NCBI RefSeq assembly: GCF_005239225.2
Contig: NC_133288.1
Span: 12,220,169-12,284,168 of the forward strand
Direction: 5' to 3'
DNA from: Populus alba
Lineage: Eukaryota > Streptophyta > Magnoliopsida > Malpighiales > Salicaceae
DNA: 64,000 nucleotides
Position numbers and translations under genes: made by a program. A model generated the notes under the pieces. It was not told the DNA's origin. It was given only the letters and a program-made list of their open reading frames with translations, and searched no databases. Shown in pieces: positions 24,501-48,875 of the stretch (positions within the stretch are counted from its first letter, which is position 1; every line of letters starts with the position of its first letter).

Positions 24501-24847
24501 TTTTAATTTTTGGTGTTTTTTGTTATTCTTAGATTTTTCAAAAAATTTATCAAAAAAAGGGTAAAAGATTTGGTAACAACAACGAGCATTGGTCAACTAG
24601 ATTATCAATTTAATCAGTCATCTTTCCATCCATCTATTTATTCTATCTATCTATTTATTTTTATGAAACATCATAATTTTTAGTGTTTTTTGTTATTCTT
24701 AGATTTTTCAAAAAATTTATCAAAAAAAGGGTAAAAGATTTGGTAACAACAACGAGCATTGGTCAACTAGATTATCAATTTAATCAATCATCTTTCCATC
24801 CATCTATTTATTCTATCTATCTATTTATTCTTATGAAACATCATAAT
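24501..24847. repeat. Near-perfect 170-bp tandem duplication upstream of the HOS15-like gene
   Basis: The block beginning near tggtgttttttgttattctt at 24511 repeats at 24681 with the same content (aaaaaagggtaaaagatttg, acaacgagcattggtcaac, and an ATCT-rich run). Only a few differences are visible over about 170 bp. It lies 350-700 bp before the ATG of the next gene. Confidence 0.92.
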
Positions 24848-25199
24848 GTTCATGGGCTCCGCAAATCAATGTGCCCATTTATTATCGGGTCATAGTTCTT
24901 GTGTGCTGGACTACCATGTTCGTCTCATTTGTTTTGGGTATAACAGTCCATCCATCTCTTTGAAGCCCACATTTCAGATGTGAACTGCTGTTACCCGTCT
25001 GAATCGAAATATAAAATATATAAAAACTACAAGATAGCAAGAAAAAACCTCACTTGGTTTTCAGTTACAGAGCTCTTCCGTCTCCTTCAGGCTTCAGTTC
25101 ACATATATCGGCGCTGCCCCTCAACCTTTAGTCGCTTTAGCCCGTATGATTTTATGACCTACATAATCACAGTCATTAGTACCGGGAACTTTCGTTACA

Positions 25200-38194
<12,995 letters not shown>

Positions 38195-38569
38195 AGACTT
38201 GAAAGGTAAGGTGTTAAGATCAGCTAGGATTTCTTGGAGCTTGGTGTAGCATTCTATTTAGTTGGCCTTTAGATTCCCATGTAAGAGGGTTTTTTCTTTT
38301 GCTAGGGTTTTTTCTTGGTAGTTATAGGTGTAACTAATTAGTAATTCTGATATCGCTGCAACTTATAAGTGAATCACCACCCAATAGTTAGCTAGGTTGA
38401 TGCTCTGTTCAGTAACAATTATGTACAGAGTTTGCATTTGATCCATGTAAGCTTTGTTTACCATACTGTCAATCATAAAAGCAATTTGAGCTAGTGTCAA
38501 AGGCATACTGAAAAACAAATCCAGAAAGTCGATTTAGTTCCTGAGCCTGATAGTTATTCACATTTGCAG

Positions 38570-38640
38570 GTCGATTAGAACCACAGCCAACATGACAAGC
38601 TTTTGTAAGTTAACCAGCATTTTCTAATGTGAAAATATTC
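38570..38640 (+). other. Probable last 3' UTR exon of the HOS15-like gene
   Basis: A strong acceptor (catttgcag, ending 38569) follows a donor gtaagg at 38206, in the transcribed direction of the WD40 gene. This would place a 364-nt intron in the 3' UTR. Inferred from splice signals only. Confidence 0.35.
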
Positions 38641-38696
38641 CTCAGAAAAAAAACTGCTTTATCCAGCTTTGAGGCATCCAAATTTACAATTCCAGT

Positions 38697-39063
38697 TCAG
38701 GTGCACAATTTACCAACAGTCGACTCTCCACAAGAACATGAACCATTTACAACGTCGTAGAAACGGTTTCGATCCCTCATCACAATCTTACGTCTGGTGA
38801 TCTTAGAAATCAACTTTGTCACGCCATGACAATCGACGCACACCCGTAGATTATTCTCTACATTGTTTATTGGTGTGCCTGGCTTGGTGCTTTCAAGTCC
38901 AAAAGCGTTGGCAAGTTTCTCGCTATGTACTCCAAGTGGCTGCTCCTTTGGTGCTTCCCCCAAGCTCATCTAATACGATTTAGTCTGTGGGCTGGTTATA
39001 ACCATTAGTCTTAAGCCAGCCATCTATCTCCTCCAGCGTTTCATAGATCTCCTCTTTTTCCTG
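38697..39063 (-). pseudogene. PPR-protein DYW-domain fragment (broken)
   Basis: On the - strand, 39063-39000 encodes EIYETLEEIDGWLKTNGY, the linker that precedes DYW domains. After a stop and a frame change, 38969-38697 encodes HSEKLANAFGLESTKPGTP, then NLRVCVDCHGVTKLISKIT, RDRNRFYDV and GSCSCG. This is the cytidine-deaminase-like DYW domain of organelle RNA-editing PPR proteins. The zinc/catalytic HxE and CxxC residues are still there, but the terminal DYW is replaced by an unrelated tail (ESTVGKLCT). No PPR repeats are found upstream, so it is a detached relic of a gene located elsewhere. Confidence 0.88.
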
Positions 39064-39750
39064 TTTTTATGCAATTTACAACTTCTAATTTGCCCTGATA
39101 AATAGGGGCCTCGAGCATCGGAAATCATCTTGTCCAAGTGACAAAAAAGGCCATCCTGCCCAAATATAAAGGAAATGCCCTAGCATGAAGGCCTTATTCC
39201 TCTCATATCCACAGGGCTACCTTATCTAGGTATAAAGTAGAAAACAAAATCGACTCGATCCCTCGTCACAAACTTACCTTGTCAAAAAGAAAAAGAAAAA
39301 AAAACTCGTGTAATATGTCCGTTTTTGTAGCAAGTTATCTTTGAACTATTTATAAGGATTCTCAAACAGGTACTGAGTTGTGAAGGTTTAGAAATTTCAT
39401 AACCAATTCGTTATTGCACAGATAAACCTAATTGAGGATTTATTTTTAATATTGTGGGGACCAAATTGAGACAAAACATTCTTTAGTGGCTTAAGTGAAA
39501 CTTAGGTTGTAATCGGGGACTAATTTGAGAATTTAAACCACAAGAAAGAGGTGTCACCTTGAGGAGAGAGATAGCTCCTCTGTACCAGAAAGACTTTGCC
39601 AGTTTTTGAAGGTTAAATAAATATTAATATTATTTCAATTCACGCATTCGACGCTGCCTTCCTTCCGACACACCCTCCTCCCTCTCCTCTACGTCGCTTG
39701 AGCTGGAACCGTATTCTTCACTCATCTCCAACTCACTCTTTCACTCACTC
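39064..39750. promoter_or_regulatory. Upstream region of the aspartic protease gene
   Basis: No gene is recognised. The last 120 bases before the ATG are C/T-rich (ccctcctccctctcctctac and nearby), as in many plant 5' UTRs. A TATA-like AT run (aaataaatattaatat) lies at about 39615-39630. Positional inference only. Confidence 0.35.
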
Positions 39751-42700
39751 ATGGCGCGACTGATTCAACTCACCATCCTTTTCATTCAATTTTATTATTA
39801 TTATTACATCACCACCACCGCACACGGCCTCTCTTCCAATGGAACCACCTTCCTCCTCGACAGTTCCCGCTCTGCCATGATATTACCGCTCTTTCTATCT
39901 CCTCCAAATCCGTGTACAAAATTCTCCAGTACGCGTCGGCTTCTCCAGAGATCCAATGCTAATAATGCTCTGCCCAACGCGCGCATGAGACTCCACGATG
40001 ATCTCCTTATCAACGGGTATTATACAACAAGGCTATGGATCGGGACGCCGCCACAGAGATTTGCGCTGATTGTTGATACAGGCAGTAGTGTTACTTACGT
40101 GCCATGTTCTTCTTGTGAGCAGTGCGGCAGGCACCAGGTATCTTTTAATTTTTATTAAATTTGAGAAACAAAAATGTTTTTGTGTTGGAAGTATCAATTA
40201 AATAATGGGAGATCTAGTGAAAAACTATGAGTATAATTCAATTTGAATGAAAGGAGTAAGAGCGTTGTAAGACTTGATGGTCTTGTGCCATCAGTGCAGT
40301 GGTATAATTAGTTGAGATTAATGGGCAGGAGTCTTTTTAAGGACCTGCCTGTAAAACATGCTGACAGAGTCGTTGTGGGATAATATAGTTTTCCTCTCAT
40401 TTCTTTTGCTTTCATCGTTTTGGAGGATGACTTATTGTCCAACATGCTTCTGTAACGCTGGAAATGTTCCTTTTCTTTTTTAATAAAGTTTTTTCTTTGC
40501 TATTTTTGTTATCTTTCACCAGGATCCAAAGTTTCAACCAGATTTGTCAAGCACTTACCAATCTGTAAAGTGTAATATAGATTGCAATTGCGACGATGAA
40601 AAGCAACAATGTGTTTATGAGAGACAATATGCTGAAATGAGCACTAGCAGTGGCGTTCTTGGTGAGGACATCATATCCTTTGGCAACCTAAGTGCACTTG
40701 CTCCTCAACGTGCTGTTTTTGGTTGTGAAAATATGGAAACTGGTGACCTTTACAGTCAGCATGCTGATGGCATAATGGGACTGGGTCGTGGGGATCTTAG
40801 TATTGTGGATCATCTTGTTGATAAAGGTGTGATTAACGATTCATTCTCATTATGTTATGGTGGAATGGGAATTGGTGGAGGTGCGATGGTTCTTGGTGGT
40901 ATATCACCCCCTTCAAACATGGTTTTTAGCCAGTCTGACCCAGTGCGCAGGTGTGTTGTTAAAGATTTTTTGTCTTAGAGGTATAACACTTTTCAAACTT
41001 TCCTAACAAATACATTTGGCACTTCTCCCTTATTTACTCTAGTTTCGGGATGGCAACAGTCCATATTACAACATTGATCTGAAGGAGATACATGTTGCGG
41101 GAAAGCCATTGCCTCTAAATCCTACAGTGTTTGATGGAAAACATGGAACTATTCTGGATAGTGGTACAACATATGCTTACCTACCAGAAGCAGCTTTCGT
41201 GTCATTTAAGGATGCTGTAAGCTACTTTTCTTTGAGTTTCACCCTTTATTTCTTTTTTGGCTCTTTTTGCACATAACTTTAGTGGAACTTTGTTTCACAA
41301 CAATATTCTGTTGGAGAATCATTTTTCTCTATGCTAAATAACATGATAAGGTTGAATGAGCTGCCCGCTATTTCTCCTTGACATTGTTAATGAATGGTGC
41401 ATTTCGAGTAGCATTCAAACAAAAATAAGAAGTATTTGCATCTATCTAATATTATGGCAATATCTATCACCAAAAGTGATGCGCCAACGAGTAGCAAGTT
41501 TCTGAATTATGTTATTTTGATTTTTAGATGTGTTTCTGGTAATCATACAATTTAAGAACTTGTTTTACCCGAAGCTGTCATACATCACTAAGTCCAGAAT
41601 AAATTTTGACCAAATGCCAAGATATGTTTATTGTCTCTCCTAAACATTCAAGGTTGGTCGAAGTTCAACATAATTATTCTTAAATTCTTAATCCATGTAT
41701 TTCAAGGAATGATTGCTAAGCATTTATTTTAATTCTCATCTTCTTTCTTTTATCCTCTGCTTTCCCATGAGATATATTTTTGATACCTCTGATTTCACAA
41801 TGAATGTGTACTGAATAAAGCAGATTAGTTTGATAGACTATTATTGATATAGTGCATCAATTTGTGATTCCTTGCTCTTGTAGTTGTTCCTAATATTTTG
41901 TTCGTTGTTACCATCTTTTGAGTTGGGCATGCAGATTATGAAGGAGCTTCATTCCTTAAAGCCCATCCGTGGGCCTGATCCAAATTATAATGACATTTGT
42001 TTTTCTGGTGCTGGAAGGTATTGCATTTAGATAAATAGAAGGTTGTAGCTTAAGTTCATCACTGGATTTTTATGTCTACACTGTTGTGTGGCTAACAGTG
42101 GTAAATAATTTTCCCCAGTGATATTTCCCAACTGTCAAGCTCCTTTCCAGCAGTTGAGATGGTATTTGGAAATGGGCAGAAGTTGTTACTGTCACCAGAA
42201 AATTATTTATTCCGAGTGAGTAATTGTTTTTTCTAGAATTTTTCTTTAAGAATGGTTGGGGGACAGAGACGTATATATCCTGTAAAAAGCTGCATGTTTC
42301 CTTCGTTCCTTTTTCTTTTCACTGATCTCACTCACTATGCTATTTTATTTATAGTTACTGATTGAGTCCTTATTCTATTCACTTTGTTTTTTCTTAGCAT
42401 TCAAAAGTTCATGGTGCATATTGTTTGGGTATATTCCAAAATGGAAAGGACCCAACCACTCTTCTAGGAGGTATGCAAAATTGTTGAGCATGAGTTTTGA
42501 TAATTTATTATATTATGCTCTCTGTTTGAAAATTTGCCATTTTATTTTCCATCAGCAATATGCTGCAATGTATTCTTGAGGTATTTTTCTAGTCCTGAGT
42601 TGTGTTGCCTTGTGAACTTTTGTTTGTAACAGGAATTGTTGTCCGGAATACTCTTGTCTTGTATGATCGTGAAAATTCAAAGATTGGTTTTTGGAAGACT

Positions 42701-45391
42701 AATTGTTCGGAGTTATGGGAAAGACTTCATGTAGATGGTGCACCGCCCCCAGCACCTTCATCTTCAAATGGAAATAACTCAAATACAGAAATGCCACCGT
42801 CCATGGCTCCTGGTGACCAAAAACATTATGGTCTTCCAGGTATGTCAAGTTCCAGATCTCTGATCAACTCCTATATTGGCAATGAACTTGAAATCAGTGT
42901 ATGAACATATACCTTTTTGTGCTCACACCTATTGGAACTGCTCTTGTTCTAGTGGCTTAAGTAGCATAACTTTCATGACTGATTCAATATCCTAGCACTT
43001 CAGCAGAGTTTCAATCACGTGGGCTCAGATGAAATGAAACTTTTTCTGCAAATCCATGCATAGTTGTTACCATTTGTTCAATTTCAAACACATCATATTT
43101 CTTGAGTTTTTATTTAAGGAAATTTTACAATTTCAAACTTTTTTTTTTCTGTAAGCCAAAGCATTTGGATTTGTCATGGCAAGTTGGTCTTTTGTTATCT
43201 TCTTTCACCATATTCCTCATTTAGTAAAGATATACTTTTAGGCTTAATTGACTGTGCATCCTTACAGCGAATTTGGCATAACTTGTGAGTGCCTTTGAGT
43301 TATTTAAAACGCTACTTTTCACATATTAGCTCTAAGACAATACAATTATGTCTATGAAATCATTTTCACAGCAATGTTGTAAACAACTTAAAGTCATAAT
43401 TCTGTTTTTATTCCATATTGAGTGATGATCAATGAGTAGAAATCATGTATCTTTAAGTCGTATTTCAAAAATTGCTTTTTCATAATTCATTTCTGATATA
43501 TTATATATAAAAAATCTGTTTAACACTATTGTAAACAACCTTTATTTTATTTTGTTTTATTATTTTTTGTCATATTTTAGATTTTGTTCCAATTTAAGTC
43601 ATGATCATTGAGTGAAGAAATTTTGTTTTTGCCCCCATGTTTTTCTACACAAATGAATTCAAAATTTTGTCCCTTGTTTTTTTAACACAATTTTAGTCAA
43701 AATGCTTTATAATTCTTCACTCATATTTTTACTCAAACAAAGTCAAAATAAGTTCTTTGTTTGCTTACATAATATGTATAGAATAAATAATCCATTTTAT
43801 GTTAAAAAAAGATGATGGTAAGTGCTTGAAATATGCCATACCCAGCAGGCTCCTGGAACAGGAGGGATTAAGTTTCATGCCATGAAATATTGGTTTGAAT
43901 TGGGCCAACTGTGTGACGTTAAGGAACATTTACAGAGAACTGTCCCCAAGTCTAAAGCATGTGCTCTAAATCCTCACTCTATATTTTCAGTTGAGATGAA
44001 TCAGGTTCCAAGATTCTTAAGTTATACTAGATACACTTGTTGACTCTTCAACAAATCATGTTTCCTCTTATGGTCTGTTATGATAGCTCAATCAAGATGC
44101 TTTCTGGTCATAATTAATGATTTACTTTCATGGACAGATGAAAAGAAAATTGGAAAAATAACTTTTGAAATGATGTTGAATGTCAACTACTCAGACCTGA
44201 AGCTTCACATTTCAGAACTTGCTGAATCCATTGCTCAGGAGTTAGGCATTAACATTTCACAGGTTAGACAAGTATTGTATTGGAATGCAATGCAGGTTAT
44301 ATTACTTCATTGATGTAGATGCAAATAATATGGGAGTATATAGTCATCTTCTCAATACGGGAAAAGAAGTTAGTTAAAAAGCAACTTTGTAGTTCATACT
44401 GGCTTTGCTGAGGTTTGCTTTAGGAGGCCAATAATTTTAGGTGCATGATTTCAGGTCTATATTCTGAATTCCATGGAAAAAGGAAATGCTTCTTACATTG
44501 AATGGGCTGTAGTCCCCTCCGGATCTGCTGACTGCATTTCCAATGTCACTGCTCTTGTAAGTTTGTTTGTATGTTATTACAGCTAGTGATTATGCCTAAA
44601 ATTAGAACCGTTTGCTTGATGTTTTTGGTTTTCCCCACAGAGCATAATTGCCCGTGTTGCTGAATACCACATGCACCTTCCTGATACATTTGGAAGTTAT
44701 CATTTGATAAACTGGGAAATCAAGGCTTCGGCAAAACGGTAGATTATTTTTTATTTTGTTGACAGCTATTTCCCCACTTCACTTGGTTTATGATTCTTTT
44801 TGCTTCATTATTTTTATTTATTAACTGGGTTCATTTTAGTGACTTGTGTGCAACTCACCATGTCATATAGCATTGAGTGATGTCCTCGTATGTAAAATTT
44901 ATTTCATGGTTCTTGAAGATGTATATACAATCACCTGAGGGTTATGGTTTTTTCTTTTCGTTAAAAAAATTAAAAAAGAAGAAGAAGAAGAAGAAGAAGA
45001 AAAGTTATGTTCTTCTCATTTATAAACTACTTTCAATATGGAAGTTGCTAAAGCACCTTATGGGTCAGTGCTTCCTTCTTTCCAGAGTTCTCAGCGTTCA
45101 CTATTGTTGGATTCTTTTCCCTCTAGTGGTTGTTTTCAGTGTTTAGGCCTTACTACTTTTTGACATGGCTCGTGCCTCATGGTATTCTGTAAACATTGTG
45201 ATCTTATCATATTATGCAGGACATGGTGGCAGCAACATTTTCTATTGGTGGTTTTAGCCAGTGCTGTTACGTTTATTTTTGGATTATTGGCTTTTGGAAT
45301 ATGGTTTATATGGAGACACAGACAACGCGCATTGAATCCATACAAACCAGTCGATGCAGTAGTTACTGAGCAAGAACTGCAGCCGTTGTAG
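39751..45391 (+). CDS. Membrane-anchored A1 (pepsin-type) aspartic protease, 11 exons
   Basis: Exons: 39751-40137, 40523-40950, 41060-41216, 41935-42017, 42119-42215, 42398-42470, 42633-42839, 44138-44262, 44455-44556, 44641-44738, 45220-45391. GT/AG junctions and phases agree; 1929 nt, 642 aa. Exon 1 starts with a hydrophobic signal peptide (MARLIQLTILFIQF). Catalytic aspartates are D109 in VDTGSS and D305 in LDSGTT, both intact. The cysteine-rich CSSCEQCG stretch after the first motif and NYGD-free flap layout are those of the plant nucellin/ASPR-type atypical subgroup. A proline/serine linker (APPPAPSSS) follows the protease fold, then a C-terminal extracellular-like domain (exons 8-10), one membrane helix (LLVVLASAVTFIFGLLAFGI) and the tail YKPVDAVVTEQELQPL. 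It resembles Arabidopsis At3g50050. Expected at the secretory pathway or cell surface; substrate unknown. Confidence 0.93.
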
Positions 45392-45560
45392 GCTTCTCGA
45401 GGGTCAATGAACTGTTTTATTTATGCTGCAGTGTGGAAGATTTTTCTTGTTCTTTGATTCAGAAGCTGTAAATTCTGCAATCCGAGTGACCAAATTTCTC
45501 AAGATTTTATCAATAGACAAAACAGCCCTATCAAATGCTTTATTGTGTTATTCAGTAAAC
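45392..45560 (+). other. Probable 3' UTR of the aspartic protease gene
   Basis: The non-repetitive sequence after the stop keeps genic base composition until about 45560-45740, where AT-rich repeats begin. AATAAA-like strings occur at about 45765-45780. Extent is a guess. Confidence 0.35.
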
Positions 45561-45739
45561 AGGGCGGTGTCAAAAGAATAGCTTTCAGTCCAAATTTTGT
45601 ATTTTAATAGTCATAACTTCGTCTATTGAGCCAGGGGGGATTCTTTTTTCAGAGCGTGAGGATTTTGGGTTGGCACGCCTTTCTAGCTTTGAATTGCACG
45701 CGCGCGCAGGATTCAAGTTGCCTGATTATTCAACAACTA

Positions 45740-48000
45740 TGGGAATATAAATAGAAGTAACTAGAATATAAATAAAATATTTCTAAACGATGATAGAGTT
45801 ATGATTTTGATTAAATTTAGTTAATTTAATAATATAATTATAAAAAAAAATCAACCCCAATAAAAATATAATAATAACTAATTGGAAAAAAATTATCAAT
45901 ATTAGAAAAAAAATATATTATAACAATTATATTTGTTAATAAAACAAAAAATAAGAATACGATAACATTATAAAGAAGAAAAAAAAAAAAAAAGGTTAAA
46001 ACTCATTTACCAATAAATAAGAAGGATGAACTGAAATTTTTTTATGAAAAAAAAATTTGACTCAAATAAGTATGCTAAGTTAATTGTCTAGTTGTAAATT
46101 AAATAAAACAATAGAGGTCAACTTTTAAGTAAACTAAATGAAGAAAAACAAACAAAAAAAAAATTGAAAAATATGTTGAAAAAAACTAAGTTAACTCAAC
46201 TAACTTGCGATCCGAGATATGAGATTAAGATAACTTCATAAAAAAAATATATAAAAGGTCCAATAAATCTAATATCAAATGATGAAATTAAAAAAAAAAA
46301 ACTTGAATTCTAAAAAAGAACCAAAGTCAAATCTGGCTAATTTTTGAAACCCATGACCCATGTAGAAACCAAACATGAGACAATCATGAAAGAAAATTCT
46401 TAATCATCTAAATATTAAGAGATCAAATGGAAACAAATATCAATCAAGAAAGGATAAAAAAAAACAAAATAAATAGCACTAAAAAACGAGAACCAAACCT
46501 AATATAAAAATTAAATGAAATAAAGTAATGAGGGAAAAAATTCAAAATTAAACAAATCAAGAAAATAAAAAAAAAATAGAAATCAAAAGAATGAGGATCA
46601 ATTGGATAAAAAAACTAAACGAAATTAAATGCTAAAAGACAGAATTGAAAATAAAAATCAACTTCAAAAGGCATTTAAAGTAAAACAAATAGCAATAGAA
46701 AAAAAAATAAAGATCAAAATGGATACAAATACAAATTGATAGGACACCTTTTAATTTTTGGAAGGGCAGACATGAAACTTTAGGCAAAGAGAGAGAAACA
46801 AAAAAAAAAAATAGTACATCAGAGCCATACCATCGATCATTTGCCGATACACACTTAACCACCTAGAAGAGCTTGGTGCATTGCTCCCAATGTCATTGTG
46901 GAAGTTAGTGTTTGACAGTTGGGAGACCTTGCATGTGCTGCCCGATGAGTGTCAACATATTCAACACACTGGTGTGGGTGTTGCACACTCCAACCCATAG
47001 TCAACTTGATTTTATATATATATATATTAAAAATACAAAAAAACCTCATACATTAGTTGTTATTTTTTTCTTTTAAGGATAAGTTAGTCATTTTATTTTT
47101 TAAATAGTAAAAAATAAAAAATAAAACCCTTTAATTTTTTTGCTTTTACATGTAATTTATTCATTGCACTGTGATTAAAAATATTAAAAAATTGATTTGT
47201 CCTCTATCATTCCAATAACGATCAATAGATAAATTGTATTAGCTAAATCAATGATTTTTTTGGGAAGGGGGAAATAAAATCCACATAGTATTAATTTGGG
47301 CATATAACGAAAGACTAAGCACTCTTAGTGGTTTTTTAACTTACAAAAATGATTTTGAAATTTTATTTATTTAATTTATGATTATTAAAATAAAACTATT
47401 GAAAGGATTTTAATGATTTAAATTTTAGAGTAAAAATATATTTATTTAGTGAAATCTCTATCTTTTTATTTATACATTTCTTTATTTTAAAAAAATATCC
47501 AGACCTTTTCATCAATATAATGGTTTTTTCAATAAAAATTCAAAGCCATTTAAGTAGAAATTCAAAAGAATTGAAATATTATAAATTTATGAGGAAAAAA
47601 GTTATTATATAGAAAAAGACTCCTTTTTCATTACCAATTCATTTTTATTGACAAACAATACTTTCTTTATCAAAAGCTTATTATTTCATATAAAAAACTT
47701 ATTAATACCTTTAAAGCAAACAAAAAAAAAGTCTTGATTATTTTAATGCAACTGTATGAAAAATATAAAAAATAATAATTTAATTTTACATTTAATTATT
47801 TATAAAGTGAGTGTTAGTTTTTCTGGATAAAACTTTACTCTTATTTGAAAACTATGTCACAATAAGATCATTTTCTAAATATCATTTTAATAATTTTATT
47901 CAAGAATAATTTTACATAAAAATAAATTGTGAAGACATCTAATTGGTATATATAAAAGCTTTAGGTACCAAAATTGTTAAAAATCATTATTCTTCTTAAA
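45740..48000. other. Gene-free AT-rich stretch with dispersed-repeat character
   Basis: No gene seen. From 45840 to 46750 the + strand is strikingly A-rich with A7-A15 runs and phrases such as ttgcgatccgagatatgag, which look like the degenerate 3' part of a dispersed repeat, possibly oriented on the - strand. A GC-richer island at 46855-47000 (agacc ttgcatgtgctgccc) encodes nothing recognisable. A short (TA)n run lies at about 47015-47028. Confidence 0.4.
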
Positions 48001-48029
48001 TGGTGTCTATAACATGCGTGGGTGTCAAT

Positions 48030-48875
48030 TGATCACTCAAATAACTTATTAATCACTTTATATAACAACTCCAACCATTTGAATACACTCTACCGAAGTT
48101 TCGACAAAGTTTATATATATATATATATATATACACACTTAGACTTTACCTAGTTATGGATATCTTCATCAATATCTCAATCCAATACTAAAATCATTAT
48201 CTAATCATCCTAGACCTTGCTATAGGTCAACATAACTCAAGAATGGTATACAAATTAGTTTAATATCAATAATTTTCAATATTTATATCACAAAATAGTA
48301 ATATAGATATTGGTCTGGGATTTTAGTGTGAGTGAAACTTGACAAATAAATTATTTTTCTATATTAGAATGTAATACATCCATGTGAGAATTAAAATTTA
48401 TTTATGAGCATTCAACTCATTAAATGGATTTTGATAACAATTATAAGCTTATAATTTCCTACCCATGTATAATTCATGCATATACTTTACCTTATAAGAT
48501 AGGCTCAATATCCAAGTAGTTAGACAAACCGTTACTGCTAGCTCATTACCGAGCACTACCCCATTATCGATTAATCTAGTTCTATCATTCATTACCGGGC
48601 GCTAGCTTTATTACTGGGTATTCTAGTTCCTTTGCTTGTTACCGGGCGCTAGACCCATTACTGGGTAATCTAGTTTCACTACCCGTTACCAGGCACTATA
48701 CCCATTACTGGGTCATCTAGTTCTACTGTCGATTACTGGGCACTAGACTCATTACCAGATAATCTAATTCCACCACCCATTATCAGGAACTAGTCTCATT
48801 ACCGGGTAATTTAGTTCCGTCATCCATTATTAGGCACTAGCCTCGTTACCGAGTAACTAGTTTTGTTACACCTTG
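48030..48875. repeat. Old family B LTR fragment with a 47-bp tandem array
   Basis: The segment 48030-48230 matches the solo LTR part at 32870-33030 (caactccaaccattt, gatatcttcat-aatatctc). From 48546 to 48870 a unit with ttaccgggc(g/a)ctag recurs at 48546, 48592, 48639, 48686, 48733, 48780 and 48827, a constant 47-bp step (46 for the first). Each unit holds two half-motifs (attaccgggcactag and attactgggtaatctag). A (TA)n run is at 48113-48133. It is cut on the right by the LTR starting at 48876. Confidence 0.8.
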
